The position numbers were made by a program, and so were the translations under genes. A stretch of DNA of 64,000 nucleotides, from contig JAYYPW010000009.1 of the NCBI GenBank assembly GCA_036128855.1, forward strand, positions 8,403-72,402, read 5' to 3'. The DNA comes from JAYYPW01 sp036128855 (lineage in GTDB: Bacteria > Pseudomonadota > Gammaproteobacteria > Comchoanobacterales > Comchoanobacteraceae). Positions 17,146 through 26,614 of the stretch are shown in pieces. Under the pieces are notes generated by a model. It worked only from the letters and a program-made list of their open reading frames with translations, searched no databases and was not told where the DNA came from. Position 1 is the first letter of the stretch. Every line of letters begins with the position of its first letter.

Positions 17146-18202
17146 CACCAACACATTGTTAAATAATCGGCTAATTAAAGCTCTTAATCAGGAAAAAACA
17201 GATAGAGCACCAATCTGGTTGATGCGCCAGGCAGGTAGATATTTACCAGAGTATCGCCAGGTTCGTGCGCACCACGCTGATTTCCTCGCAATGTGCCGTT
17301 GCCCAGAAACGACTACCGAACTCGCATTACAACCACTCAGAAGATTTAAGCTTGATGCTGCTATTGTATTTTCAGATATTCTCACGATACCTGACGCGCT
17401 TGATATGGGGCTATATTTTGAGCCGGGAGTTGGCCCCATTATATCCAATCCTATAAAAAACCCAAAAGACATTGAACACCTACCCTTTCATGAAGCGTTG
17501 TACAAGCTTGATTATGTCTACTCAGCTGTATCAGACTTAAAAGGAGCGTTAGGAAATAGAATGCCGCTTATAGGGTTTTCTGGCAGCCCGTGGTCACTTG
17601 CTTGCTACATGATAAATGGCCAGAACATTAATAACTTCCAGTTTGCAAAACAATTTGCCTACGAGCACCCTGTTGCCACAACAGAGCTTTTAGTAAAACT
17701 TAGCAAATTAATAAGCGCATATTTAATACAACAAGCAAAATATGGAGCCGATATTCTTTTTCTCATAGATACGTGGGGTGGAATTTTACCTTTTAGTCAT
17801 TATGAACGCTACGCACTGGATCCTTTAGATCTGATACAAACAGAACTACAAAAAAACAACGTGCAACAACCCCTGCTTTTTTATAGTAAAGGCTTTAGCA
17901 CACTACACAACGAAAAATTCATATCCAAATCAAATATACGAGGCTTAGCTATCGATTGGACAGCTAGTCTAAAAAACGCGTATAGAGACTTGAGCTCTCA
18001 TCTCACAATACAGGGCAATTTAGATCCAAGCGTTCTTCACGCTGGACCACTAGCAACACAGCAACACACCAAGCAAATGCTAGAGAGTGTACAGCCTAAA
18101 AGAAATTATATAGCGAGCCTTGGGCATGGAATATTACCAGGCACGCCTCTAGAATCCATACACACATTTATTGACACCGTACATAATCACAAGAGCACCT
18201 GA
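17099..18202 (+). CDS. hemE: Uroporphyrinogen III decarboxylase
   Basis: HemE removes four carboxyl groups from uroporphyrinogen III to give coproporphyrinogen III in haem synthesis. Key segments are RAPIWLMRQAGRYLPEYR at the substrate-binding N terminus, FSDILTIPDALDMG, the GFSGSPWSLACYMI motif and LGHGILPGTP near the C terminus. Family length is about 355. The ATG at 17099 gives 367 residues and overlaps the permease gene by 47 bases. A TTG at 17156 would give 348 residues starting just before the conserved NNRLIKAL helix and would follow the permease stop by 10 bases. I cannot decide between them. With hemB at 41.8 kb and the cytochrome bd genes at 45 kb, haem supply and use are both represented. 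Confidence 0.94.
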   Translation: MSSQTPCNGSQHQGTNTNTLLNNRLIKALNQEKTDRAPIWLMRQAGRYLPEYRQVRAHHADFLAMCRCPETTTELALQPLRRFKLDAAIVFSDILTIPDALDMGLYFEPGVGPIISNPIKNPKDIEHLPFHEALYKLDYVYSAVSDLKGALGNRMPLIGFSGSPWSLACYMINGQNINNFQFAKQFAYEHPVATTELLVKLSKLISAYLIQQAKYGADILFLIDTWGGILPFSHYERYALDPLDLIQTELQKNNVQQPLLFYSKGFSTLHNEKFISKSNIRGLAIDWTASLKNAYRDLSSHLTIQGNLDPSVLHAGPLATQQHTKQMLESVQPKRNYIASLGHGILPGTPLESIHTFIDTVHNHKST

Positions 18203-18211
18203 TATTTACCA

Positions 18212-18934
18212 CTAATAAACCCAGTTTGAAGATCGCATAAGATAGTTTTCACATTCCGTTAGTCTTTGGTAAGAGCCAATGTTAAACCAAGGGCCTTGAT
18301 ACATAAATCCCTTTATCCTTTGCTGTACAATACCTGGTATTAGCACATCGCTAAGGGGAAAGTGGCTTTTGTTTGCGCCTTGCCATAATCGAGGATGAAA
18401 AACACCAAACCCTGCATAGCCAACACCCTGTTGGGTTCCAACTGTATTTGATTGAGCAACCATATGATCCGTAGAGTCCCAGTAAAAGTCCTGCTTAGCC
18501 AACCAATCAGGCGTGGGAACTAAACCCAAATAAGCATCTATTTCCTTTTGATCACGTAAAAACTCAAATTTAGCATGTAATTCACACCACAAAAAATCAG
18601 TCCAAATATCAGCAGCTATTAATAAAAAAGGTTTATCATCAAACCAAGGTAGTATTTCTCGTACAGCACCACCTGTTTCGAGCGGCTCATTAAGTGGCTC
18701 ACGAGAATATTGAACTTGGACACCATAGCTAGCACCGTCTTGAATTACATCCTCAATCATATGTCCTAAGTAAGCAACGTTTATAACCACTTCTTGAATC
18801 CCAGCAACCGCGAGCCTTCTCAAATGTCTTTCTAAAAGGGTCTCTGGCCCTACCTTTAATAAAGGCTTTGGTTTGACAAGAGTAAAGGGACGTAAACGTT
18901 TACCAAATCCAGCTGCTAGAATCATTGCTTTCAT
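18212..18934 (-). CDS. murU: MurU-like N-acetylmuramate-1-phosphate uridylyltransferase
   Basis: MurU converts MurNAc-1-phosphate to UDP-MurNAc in a peptidoglycan recycling route that bypasses fosfomycin-sensitive synthesis. The 240-residue protein is a nucleotidyltransferase of the right length: MKAMILAAGFGKRLRPFT, the KPKPLLKVG motif, ERHLRRLAVAGIQEVVINVAYLG split across the next block, EPLETGGAVREILP and PFLLIAADIWTDF. These match MurU more closely than the longer glucose-1-phosphate enzymes, though mannose-1-phosphate guanylyltransferase-like activity cannot be excluded. The amgK kinase gene that often neighbours murU is not in the window. The start codon overlaps the stop of the zinc-ribbon gene upstream by four bases (ATGA), so the two are translationally coupled. 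It converges with hemE. Confidence 0.82.
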   Translation of the reverse strand: MKAMILAAGFGKRLRPFTLVKPKPLLKVGPETLLERHLRRLAVAGIQEVVINVAYLGHMIEDVIQDGASYGVQVQYSREPLNEPLETGGAVREILPWFDDKPFLLIAADIWTDFLWCELHAKFEFLRDQKEIDAYLGLVPTPDWLAKQDFYWDSTDHMVAQSNTVGTQQGVGYAGFGVFHPRLWQGANKSHFPLSDVLIPGIVQQRIKGFMYQGPWFNIGSYQRLTECENYLMRSSNWVY

Positions 18935-19134
18935 TTAGCTTTACCGGTTTTTTCTAACACATATACTGTTCCACAATAGGGACATTTTTCAATGCCTGTC
19001 TTTTCAATAGGAAGATATTCACGTGGATGTGCGTTCCACATCACTTGGTTAGGCATCGGGCAGCTCAAGGGTAAATCAGCTTCAGTTACAGTAACCGTCT
19101 TTTGATGACAAGAAAGAAAAGAGTTCTTTGACAT
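18931..19134 (-). CDS. CHCC-type zinc-ribbon protein
   Basis: A 67-residue protein with the C-x(9)-H-x(15)-C-x2-C type pattern seen in bacterial zinc-finger domain proteins related to the mitochondrial complex I accessory subunit NDUFS6: LSCPMPNQVMWNAHPREYLP then EKCPYCGTVYVLE. ATG 19134 is preferred; a TTG at 19149 would add five residues. Its stop overlaps the start of murU (ATGA), so the two share a transcript. The family is widespread in proteobacteria next to sugar-nucleotide or Fe-S genes, and its role is not established. Probably a small structural zinc protein. Confidence 0.8.
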   Translation of the reverse strand: MSKNSFLSCHQKTVTVTEADLPLSCPMPNQVMWNAHPREYLPIEKTGIEKCPYCGTVYVLEKTGKAK

Positions 19135-19627
19135 ATTTATAAAATACAAGACAGATTAGGTAAAACCTACCTGAAAAAGTCTATAATGACAAGTGCAAAC
19201 CAACAAAGATAAATCGCTAAAAATCTAATCAACATACATACTAAGAGAAGTCGACGAGAAATGATTTAGTAACAAAGTAATTAGCAATAACATCTAAGTC
19301 ATGTCGATGGCAAAACCAATAGTATTGCGAGTACTATGGTTAGATTACATAGCTCAATTTAATCTAACTAATGCACTACAAGCTACCATTGATCATAGCA
19401 ACGCCTTAAGATTGGATTACCAAGATACACTTTAAGCCATACCTTGTGATTGAATAGTATTCTTTATTAAGACTATTATGGCAGGAGTCATTTTAACAAC
19501 ACACAGTATCACTTATGAGATATGACCTGAACAGGCATTCATATTAGGGATATTTTAATAAAAAACATAAAAAGATATAGTCATTTTTATTACAAAAAGA
19601 GGCTGAAAAATTAAAATCCAAACTTGC
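19135..19627. other. Intergenic region of about 490 bases
   Basis: No ORF of note on either strand and no tRNA. A 9-bp stem-loop (GTTAGATTA at 19339-19347 pairing with TAATCTAAC at 19360-19368) is the only clear structure; it lacks a T-tract on either side. The region separates the zinc-ribbon/murU pair from the 19687 gene and may contain decayed sequence. Confidence 0.45.
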
Positions 19628-19656
19628 TTGCAATAGTATGCTGATTGTCATATTAT
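19628..19656 (+). promoter_or_regulatory. Sigma70 promoter of the 19687 gene
   Basis: TTGCAA (19628-19633), 17-base spacer, TATTAT (19651-19656), about 30 bases before the ATG at 19687. Confidence 0.55.
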
Positions 19657-19686
19657 TGAGCAATAAATAAATACAGGTTATTCACT

Positions 19687-21453
19687 ATGGCATCTTCGGT
19701 TAAATCAAATGGTTTTTTTGCTCCTTTCGAATTCGTACTCAAAAGCGGTTACTGGGGTGGTCTTCTTACTAGACTAATTGCACTCTACTCTATGTATATA
19801 TTACTCGGTATGATTCCTTATGGCATGATATTTATTACAAGCACATTCTTTAAAACCCTATCTGGTAATTCTTTAGAAGGATTTTACTATGCCGCAGGTT
19901 TATTCATATCACTAAATTTAGCACAGCGTACACTAGATATGGTTGGCAAAATGTTATCTAGATATATTGCTAATGATCAAGGGATACAAGTTCAAGAAAC
20001 AATTTTACAAAGCATCAAGTATGACCTTGAAAAGCGCAAATCTTACAAGACACTTTCAGAAGATGAGAAAGCTAAAATTCGCGACAAACACAACAAAGAA
20101 AAAAATTCAGATCTAAACAATGAAGAATTTTCTAACCTAGTACAAAAAGAAATTACTGACTTAGAGAAAAAAGAAAAAGGTGCAATTGGATCAAAGATGA
20201 CCGACCAAGAGAAAGTCTTTCAAATGGTAAACAAAATAAGTGAGCAAGCTCTACAGTCAATCGCAAGTATCGTTGTTAACCTGCTATTCCTTATAAATAT
20301 CGGCATGACACAAGCAGCACTTGCCATCTTTGCAGCTACACTTGCAATCAATGGTTTTATTATTAACTACGCGATTAGCGTAATCAAGCCCATCGATAAA
20401 AAAGCAGTAGTAGCCAAAGGACGGAGTCGTACCAATTGGACAGAACTAGTTGATTCAGAAGAACCAGAAGAAAAAATCGAAGAGCTCGAAGACAACCTTA
20501 AAAGCTACAGCGGCAACGTCGTAAATCAAATCGGTCATGATTTTATGGTAGATGTTTTTAACAACTGCATCCGTTATTGTGCTCTACCTTTGGGGATATT
20601 TATAGCTGTGTTTTCGTTAGCTGGTGGAACCTTCCCTATAACCAACATTGTATTATCATCCGGAACAACACTGACTGCCGCAATTATCATGGGTACTGCA
20701 TCTGCAATCGAGAAACTAATACAAGACACCTCTGTTTTTGCAAAAAGCTACCAAGAACTCTACCAGTCTGGTTCTAATTACGAAAATGTAAACACATTGA
20801 TGAAACGTGGATCTATAGATGTAACACAACTCGCCACAAAATTTACCGGAAAAACCCGACAAGCAAGCATTATCACACATACCATGTATCATGGTTTTGT
20901 CGCTACATTTGCCTGGGCATGCTTATCAGCAGCTTCTGATCTCATAACGATAGCAATGAATAGTGCTGTTGTATCACACACACCCTTACTTATGCTGATG
21001 CCAACTCTTATGGTAGGTTTAGTAGCCTATATAGGAATGAACAGAACCTACTCCAAGAAAAACGTCGATGTTCATGATTACACAATCAACTCTGTACTCA
21101 CAGCAATACTTTCCGCAACAACCCTAATTGTTGCAACAGGAAATGCTAGTATTTTTGCAGCCATTTTACAGATAGCACCCTCATTTGCCCAGCAAGCAAA
21201 CTTAGCATTAGGTATTTCTGCAATTTACTATACAGTGTCAAGCGCTCTAACTTTTTACATGAAACCAAGCTCTAAGCAACTCAATAAGACTCTAAGTATA
21301 GTGCAAAACAAACAAAAACCCCTGAAAGTTTTAAACAAAGACTCTCATAGTAACAAAGAAAATGAAATTAATAGTACATCAGACAATAAAATAACACCTG
21401 CTGTTAACAATGATACTCAAACCACAGTAGTAGCCTTGAGTTGTGTTAACTAA
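19687..21453 (+). CDS. Large polytopic membrane protein, ABC-exporter-like membrane domain without ATPase
   Basis: The 588-residue protein has no recognised ATP-binding motif. Residues about 22-370 have the layout of an ABC exporter or SbmA/BacA-type membrane domain: two spans, a long charged cytoplasmic helical stretch (96-180, including KEKGAIGSKMTDQEKVFQMV), two spans, a second cytoplasmic helix with an acidic EEPEEKIEELED loop, and two more spans ending IQDTSVFAKSYQELYQ. Where a fused transporter would have its ATPase, this chain has further hydrophobic segments (about 390-445 and 465-520) and a hydrophilic Asn/Lys/Thr tail. The likeness is by topology and a few motif echoes, not a firm match. 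It could be an unrelated orphan membrane protein. It has its own promoter and a hairpin 60 bases after the stop. Confidence 0.7.
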   Translation: MASSVKSNGFFAPFEFVLKSGYWGGLLTRLIALYSMYILLGMIPYGMIFITSTFFKTLSGNSLEGFYYAAGLFISLNLAQRTLDMVGKMLSRYIANDQGIQVQETILQSIKYDLEKRKSYKTLSEDEKAKIRDKHNKEKNSDLNNEEFSNLVQKEITDLEKKEKGAIGSKMTDQEKVFQMVNKISEQALQSIASIVVNLLFLINIGMTQAALAIFAATLAINGFIINYAISVIKPIDKKAVVAKGRSRTNWTELVDSEEPEEKIEELEDNLKSYSGNVVNQIGHDFMVDVFNNCIRYCALPLGIFIAVFSLAGGTFPITNIVLSSGTTLTAAIIMGTASAIEKLIQDTSVFAKSYQELYQSGSNYENVNTLMKRGSIDVTQLATKFTGKTRQASIITHTMYHGFVATFAWACLSAASDLITIAMNSAVVSHTPLLMLMPTLMVGLVAYIGMNRTYSKKNVDVHDYTINSVLTAILSATTLIVATGNASIFAAILQIAPSFAQQANLALGISAIYYTVSSALTFYMKPSSKQLNKTLSIVQNKQKPLKVLNKDSHSNKENEINSTSDNKITPAVNNDTQTTVVALSCVN

Positions 21454-21512
21454 GAAATACTTGTCACCTACATGCTTAGCAATTGTAAGATGACTTAAAA
21501 TTGCGTTGCTTC

Positions 21513-21551
21513 ACTACCAGGCGTCAATCTACAAGAATGGTGCCTGGTAGT
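21513..21551 (+). terminator. Stem-loop downstream of the 19687 gene
   Basis: ACTACCAGGC (21513-21522) pairs perfectly with GCCTGGTAGT (21542-21551). The 10-bp stem is strong but only TTCTAATTTG follows, so it is a weak candidate for intrinsic termination and might instead stabilise the 3' end of the transcript. Confidence 0.45.
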
Positions 21552-21753
21552 TCTAATTTGAATGTTTCATAAAATGATAATAGTTTTGTAAAGTTAAATT
21601 GAAATAAAGGCCATCTAACCATATATATTCCCTATCTAGGAACAGCATAATAATCACTAATACCTACTACGTAAAAAACTACTGTTGATGATCAATTGCA
21701 CTAGACATCAAATCATGTTAATTTCACATTAACTTCACACTGTACAAAACCAC

Positions 21754-23037
21754 ATGTTCCAACTAACAAATGTTTTAATTTTAATTTCACTCTATTCATT
21801 TAATAGCCAAGCGATAGCTGACGGGTTTGACAATAGCTACTTCCCTTTTCAGATCTTTACCGGATCAAGTAGAATTGAAACGAGTTTAACTTTAACCGAT
21901 GCGACCGTAAAACCAAAGCTCCAAGCAGAAACCGTCACTCTAAATACCGGTACAAAAGTACCCACCCAAGCTATTACTACGAATGACATGTACAACAATA
22001 GATATAGTCCTGTTTTTGGTTTGCATTATAAATGTAATGACAACCTATATCTCAATATCCAATACGATGAACCATTCGCAACTGATACAAGTTATGAAGA
22101 TGATTCTGTTGGGCCAGGCTTTCCACTTCGCTCAAAAATTGAAACCTCTATGATCTCTCTAGGCTTCACACAAGTTATAAACAGAGCAAATCAACTTTAT
22201 AGTTTAATTAGCGGCATACAAATTCTACGTGGAGATGCTATTTTTAGCGCAGATGGTTATGCAGGTTTATCATGCTTAGCAAATTCTTCGAATACCTGTA
22301 ACGACAACATCGTAACAAGTCTAGATATTGGTAATAATCTGGGCTATTTTTTTGGCTTTGCCTATGAAATACCCAAAATAGCACTTAAATTACAATTAAT
22401 GTACTACCCAGAGATAGATGCTATTGGTAAGGGGACACTGAGTGTAGGCAATGATTTTTTCAGTCCTTTTAACATCACAGTTAGTGCACCGATTACAGCA
22501 GATGTGGTCAGCGATAACCTAGCAGTCTCGCCTAATCGCATTCATCTCTATTTACAAACTGGTTTAAATGAAAAAACTCTGGGTTTTATTGGGTATAGCA
22601 GCGTAAACTGGAAAGCACTCCCAACTTTGAATACTAATTATACTAATATCAATACCACAGATACCAATTTAAAAGCACTCTTCCAAACAGCCGGGTCTAT
22701 CAATCTTTTTGAAGATGATGCGATATATTGGTATGTTGGGGCCGGTTATCAGGTAAACACACAGCTTGCTTTGAGTTTCACTGCATTCATCGATACTATT
22801 CGAGATAGTCCTGTTGACGACTTTCGATCTCCAGGTCGCGGTACCCACTCTTACTATTTAGGTACAAATTTTGATCTTGATGAAAAAAATACAGTATCTG
22901 GTAGATTAGGCTACATCTATGCACCAAGTACTGAGATAATCTATCCTGTGAGTGCAACTCTTGGGACAGGCGAATACAAAGCAACAGTTGATCCTGATGT
23001 ATTTAATTTCCATATAGGGTACACCCGCAAACTATAA
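21754..23037 (+). CDS. Outer membrane protein of the FadL/OmpP1/TodX type
   Basis: FadL-type barrels carry hydrophobic substrates such as long-chain fatty acids across the outer membrane. The 427-residue protein begins with a signal peptide (hydrophobic VLILISLYSF, predicted cleavage near AIA-DGF) and continues with alternating beta strands such as NNRYSPVFGLHYKCNDNLYLNIQYDEPF, here read in two parts, and LALKLQLMYYPEID-like segments. The pattern of extracellular loops and the late GRGTHSYYLGTNFDLDEKNT stretch with a terminal strand ending in hydrophobic Leu fit FadL. The N-terminal NPA hatch motif of classic FadL is not obvious, so it is a divergent member. Short spacing to the MFS gene downstream (63 bases), which has its own promoter, leaves a functional link open. 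Confidence 0.72.
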   Translation: MFQLTNVLILISLYSFNSQAIADGFDNSYFPFQIFTGSSRIETSLTLTDATVKPKLQAETVTLNTGTKVPTQAITTNDMYNNRYSPVFGLHYKCNDNLYLNIQYDEPFATDTSYEDDSVGPGFPLRSKIETSMISLGFTQVINRANQLYSLISGIQILRGDAIFSADGYAGLSCLANSSNTCNDNIVTSLDIGNNLGYFFGFAYEIPKIALKLQLMYYPEIDAIGKGTLSVGNDFFSPFNITVSAPITADVVSDNLAVSPNRIHLYLQTGLNEKTLGFIGYSSVNWKALPTLNTNYTNINTTDTNLKALFQTAGSINLFEDDAIYWYVGAGYQVNTQLALSFTAFIDTIRDSPVDDFRSPGRGTHSYYLGTNFDLDEKNTVSGRLGYIYAPSTEIIYPVSATLGTGEYKATVDPDVFNFHIGYTRKL

Positions 23038-23049
23038 CAGCATAAGATA

Positions 23050-23077
23050 TTGACATTTATGAAATTTTCATTAAAAT
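23050..23077 (+). promoter_or_regulatory. Sigma70 promoter of the MFS transporter gene
   Basis: TTGACA (23050-23055), 16-base spacer, TAAAAT (23072-23077), 23 bases before the ATG; an AAAAGGT ribosome binding site follows. Confidence 0.55.
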
Positions 23078-23099
23078 ATACAGTTTAAAAGGTCATAAC

Positions 23100-24404
23100 A
23101 TGCATCCAACTCACCGTGCTTATATCTTAAAAGCATCAACTATCGTGGGTTTAGCAACTTGCTTTTACCTCTATGAATTTTTCCTGCGTGTGATGCCATC
23201 TGTCATAACCGTTGAGCTAGCTCAAGACTTTCATATAAGCCAAACATTGCTAGGACAATTTATAGCCACGTTTTTTTATGCTTATGCTATCATGCAAATT
23301 CCCGCAGGCCTTTTATGCGATAAGTATGGACCCAAATACTGCTTAACTGTCGCTATCAGCACCTGCGCTATCGCAACATTTATCTTACAATACACAGATT
23401 CATTTATAATAGCGTCTTGCGCAAGGCTTGCCATAGGAGCCGTATCAGCATGTGCCTTTATTGGGCCACTAACACTCGCATCACGATGGTTCACCTCAAA
23501 ATACCAAGCATTAATTGCTGGCTGCGTACAGGTTATGGGTTGTATGGGAGCAATTTTTGCAGGGCAGCCTATTGCTCTTATCGTACAAACTTATAGCTGG
23601 CGTACTAGTCTTTACTATACTGCATGGCTTGGCACATTACTGGCTATTCTTTTCCACCTAGTATTAATCGATAGCCCTAAAATGGAAGATCAAAAAATAA
23701 TAAAGAAGCCTCTTAATATTAAGAACGTACTTACTCAAGTCATCGGTAACTCACAAAGCTGGGCTGTTGGTGTATTAGCATTTGGATCTTGGGCTGCAAT
23801 CGCAATATTTGCTGAGTCTTGGGGAATACCTTATCTAAGTAAAGTACAAAACATTACTACTGACCAAGCCGCAGAACAAGCTATGTGGATTTGGATTGCA
23901 ATGGCTATTATTAGCCCACTAGCAGGCTATGCATCCAATTACTTTCAGAATAGAAAATGGCCAATAATGATTCTATTGAGTATAGGCTTAGTTGCTAGTA
24001 TATTACTCATAAGCTACCCTCCTCAGCAAGCATGGATTATATCATTACTTTTATTTGCTGTCGGGTGCAGCTCAGCTGCTCAACCAATAACTTTTGGATT
24101 GGTGAATGATAATAACACGCAAACATCTATGGCTACTGCAATAGCATTCAATAATATGGCATTAGTAAGTTCCGCAATGACCTTACAGCCTTTAATCGGG
24201 TATATTTTGGATATTTACCAAGGGTTTCAAGCTGAACCTACATTATTAGGTTATCAAATAGCTTTTATGTGTGTACCAGTATCTATCACCATAAGTATGA
24301 TAGCATGCTTACTTTGGGTAAAAGAAACACATTGTCAAAACATAGCTAAGCCAATGGAAGATCTGCAGGAAAACACTGAAACTCTACAGACCAATACAGC
24401 TTAA
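23100..24404 (+). CDS. MFS transporter
   Basis: A 434-residue, twelve-span major facilitator permease. The first span carries YLYEFFLRVMPSVIT and is followed by the family loop motif GLLCDKYGPKY between spans 2 and 3, a form of the MFS GxxxD(K/R) signature. Segments GAVSACAFIGPLTLASRWF and ESWGIPYLSKVQN resemble a group of MFS proteins common in Legionella and Coxiella-like bacteria whose substrates are mostly unknown. A clear ribosome binding site precedes the ATG. It converges with rdgC, separated by 58 bases that include a weak CTTACT/AGTAAG hairpin. Substrate cannot be assigned. Confidence 0.9.
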   Translation: MHPTHRAYILKASTIVGLATCFYLYEFFLRVMPSVITVELAQDFHISQTLLGQFIATFFYAYAIMQIPAGLLCDKYGPKYCLTVAISTCAIATFILQYTDSFIIASCARLAIGAVSACAFIGPLTLASRWFTSKYQALIAGCVQVMGCMGAIFAGQPIALIVQTYSWRTSLYYTAWLGTLLAILFHLVLIDSPKMEDQKIIKKPLNIKNVLTQVIGNSQSWAVGVLAFGSWAAIAIFAESWGIPYLSKVQNITTDQAAEQAMWIWIAMAIISPLAGYASNYFQNRKWPIMILLSIGLVASILLISYPPQQAWIISLLLFAVGCSSAAQPITFGLVNDNNTQTSMATAIAFNNMALVSSAMTLQPLIGYILDIYQGFQAEPTLLGYQIAFMCVPVSITISMIACLLWVKETHCQNIAKPMEDLQENTETLQTNTA

Positions 24405-24462
24405 GAAAACCAAAAATTTGACACTTACTCTCACCTACAGTAAGAGATTGTTTCAAAATGGT

Positions 24463-25431
24463 TTATGTAAGTGAAACATCTTCAACTTCTTTGATGATAT
24501 CTGATTGATCAAGTGCAGCTGTATGACCTGATTGAGCTTCACCACCAAGCGCCTGTACAAGATCAGTAAACCAAGCATGATAAATAGGCCCTAACAGAGC
24601 TAAATCAGCCAATATGATTGCTTCTTTCGCATCATCAGCACCATGATCTTTTTCGATATCTAAGTATTTAATTTGACTTAAGGCTAAATTTTGATTCAAT
24701 ACAAAACGTATCTGATCACGCCACACAAGCGCAGCATGCTTAACCTGTAAACCATCTTGCAAATGGTTCCGTACCCCTGCTGAAGAAAGGTCATTTCCTG
24801 AAAACCGGATGGTTGCAAAGCGATTTGCAGGATCTAATAACTGACAAGCATCATCCCAAGAGAAATCCTTGGGTAAACCGTCTTGACCTCTAAGCCAACT
24901 CGTTAGTGTATTTTCTACTGTATTGACGCTAGAAACTGTCTGTAGACGCCAACCTGGACAACAATACGCAAAGCTAGTAGAAATTGCTTCAAGCATTGCT
25001 GTTTGAGTAGTACCAACATATAAAAAGCCTGTTTCTTGATGCCAAAACATCTGGCAACTCTTTTGTTGAACGAATGCTTTGGGTAATAACTCAAAATGAA
25101 TCTCGTCTTGCATACGACGTTGCTCTCGTTTCGATATAGGCACACCACCCTGCTGGTCCTCAAGTTGGGCAACACGTGTTGCCAGAGTCTGCTTAACAAC
25201 ATCTGTTGGCAGAAGCCTCTTTGCTAAAACAAACTCAGCTAAATGAAGTGGACCTACAGAAACTAATAGCTCATCTGATTTTAAACCAAAAGGAGAAGAC
25301 CAACCATGTGTCTGAGTCACATTTCCTGGGCATGGACCAATAGTTTGCTTAGCAAGGTTATCACGCAATGTATCCGCAGATTGACCAGCCACTGGCGTTA
25401 ATCGTAATACTTGAATTGACTTAAACCACAT
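24463..25431 (-). CDS. rdgC: Recombination-associated protein RdgC
   Basis: RdgC forms a ring-shaped dimer around DNA and limits RecA loading. It is almost confined to beta- and gammaproteobacteria, which helps place this organism. The 322-residue protein is somewhat longer than the E. coli one (303). Conserved pieces are MWFKSIQVLRL at the start, GWSSPFG, REQRRMQDEIHFELLPKAF, GLQVKHAALVWRDQIRFVLN and the closing LVQALGGEAQ. A good AAGGAGTG ribosome binding site stands before ATG 25431. It is a lone gene that converges with the MFS transporter. Confidence 0.95.
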   Translation of the reverse strand: MWFKSIQVLRLTPVAGQSADTLRDNLAKQTIGPCPGNVTQTHGWSSPFGLKSDELLVSVGPLHLAEFVLAKRLLPTDVVKQTLATRVAQLEDQQGGVPISKREQRRMQDEIHFELLPKAFVQQKSCQMFWHQETGFLYVGTTQTAMLEAISTSFAYCCPGWRLQTVSSVNTVENTLTSWLRGQDGLPKDFSWDDACQLLDPANRFATIRFSGNDLSSAGVRNHLQDGLQVKHAALVWRDQIRFVLNQNLALSQIKYLDIEKDHGADDAKEAIILADLALLGPIYHAWFTDLVQALGGEAQSGHTAALDQSDIIKEVEDVSLT

Positions 25432-25531
25432 AGAGCACTCCTTAAAAAATTAGATATACATAAATAACATAGATAGATGACACAGTATGCGTAACCCTCA
25501 CGCTCATTTCAAGACTATCTCCGTATTTATA

Positions 25532-26614
25532 TTAAACCTTATTTGAATAAGCGGGAGATGATGAGAGATTTTTATCAATGGCGTACTCAGTGGCATATCT
25601 TTTCACTTTTTCAATTAATTTAAAAGTAATACGATCAGGATAATAGTCTGTAAGATGTGTATTTGAATGATCTTGGGTAGTCTTTGATTCGATATATGCT
25701 GAAAGTAAACCAAAATCATTGGAATCAGAAGGTCTCACCCAAGTTAATCTATCTAACATTGGTAAATCTGACGGCGACTTACTAACACGGTCTGTAACCG
25801 ATCTACTAGTACAAAAGACAAGATCGTTATACAGATAACTTTGGACATAAGTAAAGTTATCAGGCAAATCGATAGTATCGCCTTTTGGACCTACAACAGG
25901 ATCTTTTAAAAAGTAATTTCCATCATACCAAGTTTCCAAAAAACCAGGAGGAGTCGATGGTATAAGTAATCGTTGAATATTCTCCAAAATAGGAGTTTCA
26001 CCTTTAACAAAGAATAGCCAATTAGGATTACGTATGATTGCAAACCGTACCGAGACTGGCTGATTTTCTAACCATCGCAACAAATACAGCATTAGATTAT
26101 GAGATCGTAACTGGCCACCTCCTGGTTGAGAAGAAAATGGCTGATTTAAAGGAGGTGGAGAAACATAAAGATGCGAATGAGAGCCATAATGCACACATGA
26201 ACCCAACATATATTCAATAATAGCAGCACGACCAAAGACTTCACCACAACTCAGGATTACTGGATCGATTATTAGTCTTGATGTAAGTCTATCAATTAAA
26301 GCCAAAGAAGTCAGATCACTCCTAACGTTCTCATCGAAAAATGGTAAACTGCCATTAGTAGAGGATGGCTCTGTATTAATAGCAAGATTCTCTGCCTCTT
26401 GTTGAGGAGGTTCAACAGAGGAAAAGACCAGTTCTACTTCGTCTTTTTGATGCCGCATGGCTTTATGTTTACGCTCGACCAACAGGGAATTGTTCGAGAA
26501 TCTTCGCCATATCGCAAAACTTATACCTAATAAAGTCACCACGACAGGAATCCAGTAACACATGGCCATGAGTTGAACAAATCGCGTGAAGAAATCTTTT
26601 GTTGATACGGCCAA
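25532..26614 (-). CDS. Membrane-anchored protein with two U-box-like motifs (paralogue of 30566)
   Basis: The 360-residue protein has an N-terminal membrane anchor (about 18-37, IPVVVTLLGISFAIW) then a linker. Region 106-185 reads like a U-box: LIIDPVILSCGEVFGRAAI, followed after an insert by LRSHNLMLYLLRWLENQ, the pattern of the U-box C-terminal helix. A second motif, GFLETWYDGNYFLKDPVV then KGDTIDLP (224-251), repeats the DPV-x-G-x-T core. U-box domains recruit E2 enzymes in eukaryotic ubiquitin ligases and occur in Legionella effectors. The start is TTG 26614, supported because it aligns with the ATG of the paralogue at 31594; ATGs at 26569 or 26563 are alternatives. The degeneracy means function as a ligase is unproven. 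The anchor would tether the domain to a membrane. Confidence 0.75.
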   Translation of the reverse strand: MAVSTKDFFTRFVQLMAMCYWIPVVVTLLGISFAIWRRFSNNSLLVERKHKAMRHQKDEVELVFSSVEPPQQEAENLAINTEPSSTNGSLPFFDENVRSDLTSLALIDRLTSRLIIDPVILSCGEVFGRAAIIEYMLGSCVHYGSHSHLYVSPPPLNQPFSSQPGGGQLRSHNLMLYLLRWLENQPVSVRFAIIRNPNWLFFVKGETPILENIQRLLIPSTPPGFLETWYDGNYFLKDPVVGPKGDTIDLPDNFTYVQSYLYNDLVFCTSRSVTDRVSKSPSDLPMLDRLTWVRPSDSNDFGLLSAYIESKTTQDHSNTHLTDYYPDRITFKLIEKVKRYATEYAIDKNLSSSPAYSNKV

